Assembly (NCBI GenBank): GCA_018238545.1
Contig: JABCTC010000026.1
Coordinates: 1-48,387 of the forward strand
From: Candidatus Heimdallarchaeota archaeon
GTDB taxonomy: Archaea; Asgardarchaeota; Heimdallarchaeia; Heimdallarchaeales; Heimdallarchaeaceae
Direction: 5' to 3'
DNA: 48,387 nucleotides
Shown: positions 43,700 through 48,387 of the stretch, one piece after another
Layout: the number at the start of each line of letters is the position of its first letter
Numbering within the stretch: position 1 is the first letter of the stretch
Translations under genes and position numbers: made by a program
The notes under the pieces: model-generated
The model's input: the letters and a program-made list of their open reading frames with translations, nothing else
Database searches by the model: none
What the model was told of the DNA's origin: nothing

Positions 43700-44227
43700 A
43701 TGGTCAAGCAAGAAACAATGTTGGACTTGGAATTCAGGAGTTGGCTTCTAGAACAGCCTGAAGGCGAAACGTTGCTTAGATGCTATCAATGCGGACGATG
43801 TACAAGCGCCTGTCCGGTTGCTGAGATTGAACCATCCTTCAATCCGAGGTTGTTTCTTCAGAAGATACTAATTGGTGACAAATCGATTGCCGAAAACCAA
43901 TTGGTTTGGAATTGTCTTACTTGTGAACAATGCGAGGTCCGATGTCCAGAGCATGTTAAAATCCCTCACATTCTCATTCTAGCTAAAGTCCGGGGACTCA
44001 TGGCCGGCAATGTACCACTAGCCGCTCTTGACCGTGCCAGAACAATAATCTCGGAAGGGCGAAGCTTGTCTGTCAGCTCTCCGATGCTCAAAACCAGAAC
44101 CAAAATGGGGCTTCCTGACCTCGGAACACCATCTATGGATCAGATCGTTGCTATGTTAGCAGATATCGGTATTGTTGGAAAGCTAGAAAATGTGAAGTCA
44201 GTCTACGGAGATGCTGAAGATGAGTAA
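43700..44227 (+). CDS. hdrC: HdrC-like iron-sulphur subunit
   Basis: About 175 aa from ATG 43,700 (frame open from 43,586, but the added residues are unlike the family). Two 4Fe-4S sites: C28-C31-C34-C38 in CYQCGRCTSACPV, and C72-C75-C78-C82 in CLTCEQCEVRCPEH. HdrC relays electrons between HdrA and HdrB in heterodisulfide-reductase-type complexes. It is the first gene of a four-gene operon with overlapping or abutting ends, and is predicted cytoplasmic. Confidence 0.92.
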   Translation: MVKQETMLDLEFRSWLLEQPEGETLLRCYQCGRCTSACPVAEIEPSFNPRLFLQKILIGDKSIAENQLVWNCLTCEQCEVRCPEHVKIPHILILAKVRGLMAGNVPLAALDRARTIISEGRSLSVSSPMLKTRTKMGLPDLGTPSMDQIVAMLADIGIVGKLENVKSVYGDAEDE

Positions 44228-45122
44228 ACCCCGAACTTACACTTACTTCCCAGGTTGCATGATCCCGTATCGGCTTCCTCATTTTGAGTTGACAGCGCGG
44301 GAAGTTCTCAAGAAATTCAATGTAGAATTGGAAACGCATTCTGAACATTCTTGTTGTCCTGAACCGACTACTTTCACTGGAGTAGACTTTGAAGCATGGG
44401 TAACCATCGCGGCAAGAAATGTTGCTGTGAGTGAATCCACTGGTAATGAAACAGTAGCTTTGTGCAGCGGATGCTTTCATACATTAGCTGTTGCTAATCA
44501 CATGGTTCAGGAAGATGAAGAATTAAAAAAGAGAATAAACAAGAGACTCAAAAAATCGGGACTTGAAATAACCGGTAAACATACAATCAAGAATATTCTT
44601 CATGTACTGCACAAAGACATCGGTTTGGATGTCATTAAGAAACAAGTCACAAATCCACTCACGTCACTCAAGATTGCACCGCATTATGGATGCCATCTCG
44701 TGAGACCATTGGAAGCAACTCACATGGATCACGCTGAGAATCCCCAATGGATGGATGACGTCATCAGAACAACTGGAGCGGAGATCGCAGAAATCGAAGA
44801 TAAGATGGCTTGCTGTGGAGCTCCTATAATGCCATCTGGCGAGGACAAAGCCTTGACAATCACAGCATCCAGATTGGATCAGATCAAAGCATCAGGTGCA
44901 GACGCTATTGTGGTGGTCTGTCCGACATGCTACACTCAACTAGAAACACAGCAAGCAAAGGTAGCAGATAAGTTCGAAACGGAATACAACATACCTGTAT
45001 TGTACCTAGGGGAGCTGCTTGCATTCTCAATGGGGATGACTGATATCGTCACTGCAAATCAGCGGAGGTTCCACCGTGTCAAACTTGGAGCATTGCTTGA
45101 GAAAATCGGAGGTACACCATAA
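44211..45122 (+). CDS. hdrB: HdrB-like CCG-domain subunit
   Basis: This 303-aa protein has two CCG domains. The first has Cys16, Cys48-Cys49 and Cys85-x-x-Cys88; the second has Cys161, Cys201-Cys202 and Cys237-x-x-Cys240. The spacings CX31CCX35CXXC and CX39CCX34CXXC are close to those of the non-cubane 4Fe-4S site of HdrB, which reduces a disulfide substrate. The start overlaps hdrC by 17 bases; ATG 44,220 is the alternative, still overlapping. Whether the partner is CoM-S-S-CoB or another disulfide cannot be read from sequence. Confidence 0.92.
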   Translation: MLKMSKPRTYTYFPGCMIPYRLPHFELTAREVLKKFNVELETHSEHSCCPEPTTFTGVDFEAWVTIAARNVAVSESTGNETVALCSGCFHTLAVANHMVQEDEELKKRINKRLKKSGLEITGKHTIKNILHVLHKDIGLDVIKKQVTNPLTSLKIAPHYGCHLVRPLEATHMDHAENPQWMDDVIRTTGAEIAEIEDKMACCGAPIMPSGEDKALTITASRLDQIKASGADAIVVVCPTCYTQLETQQAKVADKFETEYNIPVLYLGELLAFSMGMTDIVTANQRRFHRVKLGALLEKIGGTP

Positions 45123-46387
45123 TGACAAAGACTGCTGTTGTTATTGGAGCGGGATTGGCTGGAATTCAGGTTGCTCAGCAACTTACTGATTTAGGAATAG
45201 TAGTTCATTTGATTGAGAAAGAATCCATCATCGGAGGACTCTCAACTCACTTAGGACGCGTTTTCCCGACAGGTGATTGTGCTCTTTGCTTAGATGCCAG
45301 TACAGAAATCTTTGATGGTCAACACCGAAGATGTCAGTATAGAGGTCTAGTGACCGAAAAGAAAAATCTCAAACTGCATACTCTGACAGAGATTAAGTCA
45401 ATCAGTGAAGTGGATGGAAATTTCAAGATATCAATCAAGTCACAACCTCGACATGTGGACCTTGATCGTTGTGTTGTTTGTCTAGAGTGCATTGAAGTCT
45501 GTGATGTTAACACACCCGATGAATATGGTATTAGAGGAGGAACTCGAAAAGCAATCTTCCGTCCTATACCTCAAGGCGTTCCCTTAGCTCCACTCATTGA
45601 CATGGAGCATTGTACGAAATGTGGAAAGTGTGTAGACATCTGTAAAGTCAACGCCATAGATCTTGAAGAAAAAGAAAGCACCAAGACAATCAAAGCTGAT
45701 GCACTCATATTAGCAACTGGCGTGGAAGAAAAGGTTCCTCTAGATTTCCCTGGATACGAGTATAGAACATCTGAAGATATCATAACTCATGCAGAGCTCG
45801 CAAGATTACTGGACCCGGCTGGTAGCACGAATGGAGAAGTTACCACATCATCAGGTAATACTGTTTCAGAAGTGACCATGGTGCTTTGTGTCGGCAGCAG
45901 AGACCTAGATGCCGCTGAATACTGTTCTCAAGCTTGTTGCACTTACAGCTTAAAACATGCTGACATGCTCCGTGATCTGGGAATTGATGTCACCATTTGT
46001 TACATGGATTTACGAGTGCCTAAGTCAAGCGAGCACTATCTAACGCTCGCAAGAGAGAAGGGTGTCAAATTTCTAAGAGGTAAACCCGACAGTGTGATTA
46101 TTCGAAATGGTAAGCCCATGACAATCGTTGAAGATACGCAGTCCCAAAAGCGAATGCAAATTGAATCGGACCTCGTAGTGCTTGCATCACCACTCTCACC
46201 CCTTGCGGACCAGAATGATGCGCTTGCTGAATTCATAGGCGAGTATGGATTTATTTCAAGAGTGGCTAAGGAAGGACGTGTTTATGCTTGTGGTACTGCT
46301 ACAGGACCCACAGACATACCTACTAGCATCGCGGAGGCTAATGCCATCGCGCTACAAGTGTATACAGATTTGGAGGGTGGTGTTTAG
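45122..46387 (+). CDS. hdrA: HdrA-like flavoprotein with two ferredoxin sites
   Basis: This 421-aa protein begins with the FAD motif GAGLAG (9-14) followed by IEKESIIGGL, the second FAD strand. GDCALCLD gives CxxC at 53-56, with C71 nearby as in the HdrA-proximal cluster. Two 4Fe-4S sites follow at C117/C120/C123/C127 and C164/C167/C170/C174. It lacks the usual N-terminal HdrA domain, which is instead at the start of the next gene. HdrA is the electron-bifurcating flavin subunit. Its ATG shares one base with the hdrB stop. Confidence 0.88.
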   Translation: MTKTAVVIGAGLAGIQVAQQLTDLGIVVHLIEKESIIGGLSTHLGRVFPTGDCALCLDASTEIFDGQHRRCQYRGLVTEKKNLKLHTLTEIKSISEVDGNFKISIKSQPRHVDLDRCVVCLECIEVCDVNTPDEYGIRGGTRKAIFRPIPQGVPLAPLIDMEHCTKCGKCVDICKVNAIDLEEKESTKTIKADALILATGVEEKVPLDFPGYEYRTSEDIITHAELARLLDPAGSTNGEVTTSSGNTVSEVTMVLCVGSRDLDAAEYCSQACCTYSLKHADMLRDLGIDVTICYMDLRVPKSSEHYLTLAREKGVKFLRGKPDSVIIRNGKPMTIVEDTQSQKRMQIESDLVVLASPLSPLADQNDALAEFIGEYGFISRVAKEGRVYACGTATGPTDIPTSIAEANAIALQVYTDLEGGV

Positions 46388-47650
46388 ATGAAGAAACTAT
46401 TCCTATGTACCTGCAATAAGACGCTCAACAAGTGGCTAGATTATGCACGCATTGAGAAGGAGATGGGTAGTACTTTCGATGCTATCCACATTCATGATGC
46501 ACTCTGTCTAGAAGAAGGACTCACATTTCTTGACTCGGAGGTTTCTGCGGAAGACTCTGTAGTAATTGGAGCCTGTACGTCTCAAATCATTGGCGCACCA
46601 ATGTCAAAACGACTCAAGTGTGAACATATTTCATATGTACCTCTCAGAGAGCAAGTTGCGTGGGTTCACAAGGATGACCAAAAGGGTGCCTCAAGCAAGG
46701 CTTCAGTTTTACTTCATGATGCTGCGATTCAAGTTGATTACATGGACCCACAAACAATTGTGGAAACCGATATTGAGAAGAAGGTTCTAATCATTGGCGG
46801 TTGTATTGCGGGCCTTAAGGCAGCAAGTGACCTCCTTAAGCTGGGAGTAGAAGTAATGCTACTTGAGCCATCTGAATGGAGTCGCAAAAGCTATGAAGAA
46901 ATGAACCAGTTCATGGCTGAAAGTAGCAACCTCAAAGATGCTATCCGCGACTTAGTTTTATCCTCGAAAAAAGCAAAGACGGTTCGTGGAAAAATAACAG
47001 AACTTAGTGGTAATGCGGGTTTGTATCAAATATCATTGAAGCATGATTCTGGAAAGGAAGAGAGCAATCTTGTCGGCTCGATTATTGTTGCAACTAACGC
47101 TGAGCATTCTCCACCCCCCATTGCAAAAATGTGTCGCTATGGAAAGTCAGATCGAACACTATTGATTACCGAATTACCAACTCTCATTGCAAAGCAAGCG
47201 GCGAAGGATACAAAGACCATTTTCGTGGCTGTAGATCCATCACATCAACTTAGTACTGTTGAAGGGAGCTATCTTCTTCGAACAATTACTCAAGCATCAG
47301 AAAAAGGCAATACCGTTATTCTAGCTCATTCTGACATTAGCACAAAGGATGAGAACCTATACAGAGCAGCTAGAAAAGCAGGTGTCATCTTTGTGAGAGG
47401 ATCATTGGAGAAAGTAAAAGACTCGAAGAAGGGTATGGTGTGTCGCTTGGAGAACACTCTAGAGTCTCAAGTCAGAGAGTTTACCGTAGATTACTTGGTG
47501 CTTCAAACACAACTCAAACCTTCGCGTAGTACTGGACAACTTGCTAACGTACTTGGTTTGGAGCTAGATCAGAATGGTTTCATTAAGACCCGTTACTCGA
47601 AGATGAAACCTGTTCAGACTTCAAAACGCGGAATTTTCTTTGCGGGCAGT
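46388..47650 (+). CDS. Second HdrA-like protein, C-terminus lost at junction
   Basis: About 420 residues of archaeal sequence, starting directly after the upstream stop. Residues 1-120 match the N-terminal HdrA domain (KKLFLCTCNKTL, VVIGACTSQIIG, REQVAWVHKDDQKGASSKA). Then comes a flavin-type domain starting VLIIGGCIAGLKAA, in which the usual GxGxxG reads GGCIAG, with Cys in place of the middle Gly. No ferredoxin Cys sets are seen. The two HdrA-like genes therefore look like a split HdrA with domains exchanged between them. The end after about 47,650 belongs to another genome. Confidence 0.8.
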
Positions 47651-47665
47651 GCAAAAACAACTTGG
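47645..47665. other. Junction of blocks C and D
   Basis: The HdrA frame reads GIFFAGSAK then meaningless residues to a stop at 47,707, while from about 47,660 another frame reads LGGPGCSTKVAEMLFDLL, the end of a bacterial LpxB. The switch lies within the shared stretch GCAAAAACAACTTGG. Confidence 0.8.
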
Positions 47666-47735
47666 TGGCCCTGGTTGTTCAACCAAAGTCGCAGAGATGT
47701 TATTTGATCTGCTGTTACAGAAGGAAGCCGGTTAG
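47660..47735 (+). CDS. lpxB: LpxB C-terminal fragment
   Basis: In the frame of the TAG at 47,733-47,735, the bases encode LGGPGCSTKVAEMLFDLLLQ and a short tail. L-G-G-P-G-A-S-like endings are typical of lipid-A-disaccharide synthase, a Gram-negative outer-membrane lipid enzyme. An msbA gene follows 6 bases later, a known bacterial order. It is only 25 codons, so the call leans on that context. Confidence 0.6.
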
Positions 47736-47741
47736 GGTTTT

Positions 47742-48205
47742 ATGACGAACAAGCAACTCTACATAAGATTACTCAAATATTCACGGCCTTATAAGTGGCG
47801 CATTGTGCTGTCCCTGATTTTCTCTCTGGTTGTGGCTGGTTCCGATATCGCCTATATCAACCTGATTGAGCCTTTGGTTGACAAGATCATTAACGCCGGC
47901 AACGCTGACCTGGCCTATCTTATCCCTGTTTTTATCATTGGCCTGGCGATCTCCAAAGGTGTCGGTCGTTTTTTTCAGGAATATTATATCAACACGGCCG
48001 GTCAACTGGTGGTTCAGGACCTTCGTAACGCTCTCTTCAGCCAATCCATGCATCTGTCAATGGGTTTTCATGTCAATCAGCCTCCCGGCCGTCTTACCTC
48101 AAGAGTTCTCAACGATGTCGGTGTCTTGCAAAGATCGGCCGCAGACGCCCTGGTCGATGGCCTGCGGGAAAGTTTCACCTTGATTGGTTTGGTCTTCCTG
48201 GCTTG
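47742..48205 (+). CDS. msbA: MsbA-like lipid A exporter, N-terminal part
   Basis: About 155 residues in frame from ATG 47,742, beginning MTNKQLYIRLLKYSRPYKWR and with membrane segments IVLSLIFSLVVAGSDIAYINL and LAYLIPVFIIGLAISKGVGRF. The phrase AGQLVVQDLRNALFSQSMHLSMGFHV...GRLTSRVLNDVG is the ABC exporter intracellular-loop signature. MsbA flips lipid A-core across the inner membrane. The sequence stops matching after FTLIGLVFLAW near 48,205, and the nucleotide-binding domain is absent from the window. Confidence 0.85.
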
Positions 48206-48215
48206 GCATATCGGT
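48193..48215. other. Probable junction of blocks D and E
   Basis: MsbA-type sequence gives way to Gly/Arg/Cys-rich readings in its frame, while the minus strand from the window end down to about here gives a proline-rich peptide. The switch falls around TCTTCCTGGCTTGGCA. Confidence 0.6.
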
Positions 48216-48387
48216 GGGCGTGGGAGGTTTCGTGGGTTCGGCTCGCCCAAGAAATGTTGTCGGGGGTGGTTCGTTGGCGGCAATACGGGGGACGTCTTCA
48301 GAATGAACATCTTTGACATCAGAGAAAGGGACTGTGTCAATCGGTGGGGCCAACGGTTGCAGGCCGGTCAGGTCCGGTTCCACCTGA
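48210..48387 (-). CDS. Proline-rich protein fragment
   Basis: The minus-strand frame from the window's right edge encodes about 58 residues (for example IDTVPFSDVKDVHSEDVPRI and EPPPTTFLGRAEPTKPP), high in Pro, Asp and Glu, in GC-rich DNA. No start is needed if the gene continues beyond the window. It is unlike the MsbA neighbour and is probably a piece of a third bacterial gene; no family is recognised. Alternative frames in this stretch look less protein-like. Confidence 0.4.

Noticed and set aside
1..47650. That the phage block infects the Asgard archaeon in the same contig
   Set aside because: A third, Mollicutes-like block lies between them and the junctions look artificial; physical linkage here says nothing about host range.
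47650..47707. Natural C-terminus of the second HdrA-like protein ending in FNQSRRDVI
   Set aside because: The same bases in another frame read as the conserved end of LpxB, so this tail is out-of-frame bacterial sequence.
47660..48205. Lipid A genes (lpxB, msbA) as evidence of an archaeal outer-membrane-like system
   Set aside because: GC content and codon use change at the join and the archaeal gene is cut there, so these genes come from a different organism.
1..48387. tRNA or rRNA genes
   Set aside because: Scanning by eye for the TPsiC-arm consensus and rRNA core motifs turned up nothing convincing on either strand; a dedicated tRNA search would settle it.

Overview
The window is a mosaic. 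It reads as at least four, probably five, unrelated genomes joined end to end, and I think the joins are assembly chimeras, not natural DNA. The blocks differ in base composition, codon use, gene style and lineage signature, and genes are cut at the joins (about 11,870; 13,537-13,557; 47,645-47,665; 48,193-48,215).

Block A (1-~11,870) is very AT-rich, densely packed and all on the + strand. It looks like a tailed-phage or prophage late region. A repeat-rich leader with paired inverted repeats precedes a Phd-like antitoxin gene and an overlapping nuclease-like gene. A glycan cassette follows (CgeB-like glycosyltransferase, FkbM methyltransferase, a two-domain exostosin-like/GT protein, a GT4 protein, and a GT2 protein further on), interleaved with the terminase large subunit, a small protein, a possible HTH protein, the portal, a structural protein and a tail-fibre-like protein. 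Block B (~11,875-13,550) encodes only about five copies of a roughly 110-residue acidic, aromatic repeat with paired Cys, reminiscent of uncultured Mollicutes/Izemoplasma-type surface proteins.

Block C (~13,555-47,650) is a moderate-GC archaeal chromosome, most likely Asgard (Thorarchaeota-like). It carries a eukaryote-like Ras/Rab-type GTPase, TATA-box promoters, many N-glycosylation sequons in secreted proteins, LRR and zinc-ribbon proteins, an M29 aminopeptidase and an hdrCBA-type operon. Its layout is: a cut ArsB/NhaD-type transporter; a duplicated neighbourhood of zinc-ribbon membrane protein plus large secreted propeller proteins (three paralogues and one zinc-ribbon remnant); an LRR protein; a MarR regulator with three 19-bp operator-like palindromes; DMT, CorA and TauE transporters; a truncated integrase remnant; small zinc-ribbon and LURP-one-like proteins; two methyltransferase-type genes; an SDR; a five-unit membrane repeat protein; a TPR-like protein; GNAT; a CopA-type ATPase with two C-terminal YHS domains; the Ras-like GTPase; YcaQ- and AlkD-type DNA glycosylases; a cytochrome-b-like membrane protein; a Cys-rich membrane protein; and hdrC-hdrB-hdrA-hdrA2.

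Block D (~47,655-~48,205) is higher-GC Gram-negative bacterial DNA: the end of lpxB followed by the start of msbA. Block E (~48,205-48,387) is a short high-GC stretch that breaks the msbA frame and encodes a proline-rich peptide on the minus strand.

Nothing in the window links the phage to the archaeon as virus and host. The most informative items inside single blocks are the zinc-ribbon/secreted-protein duplication with a purely synonymous remnant, the MarR operator set, the CopA-YHS-YHS architecture, the split HdrA pair, the phage glycan cassette, and a chain of duplicated start modules ahead of one phage glycosyltransferase.
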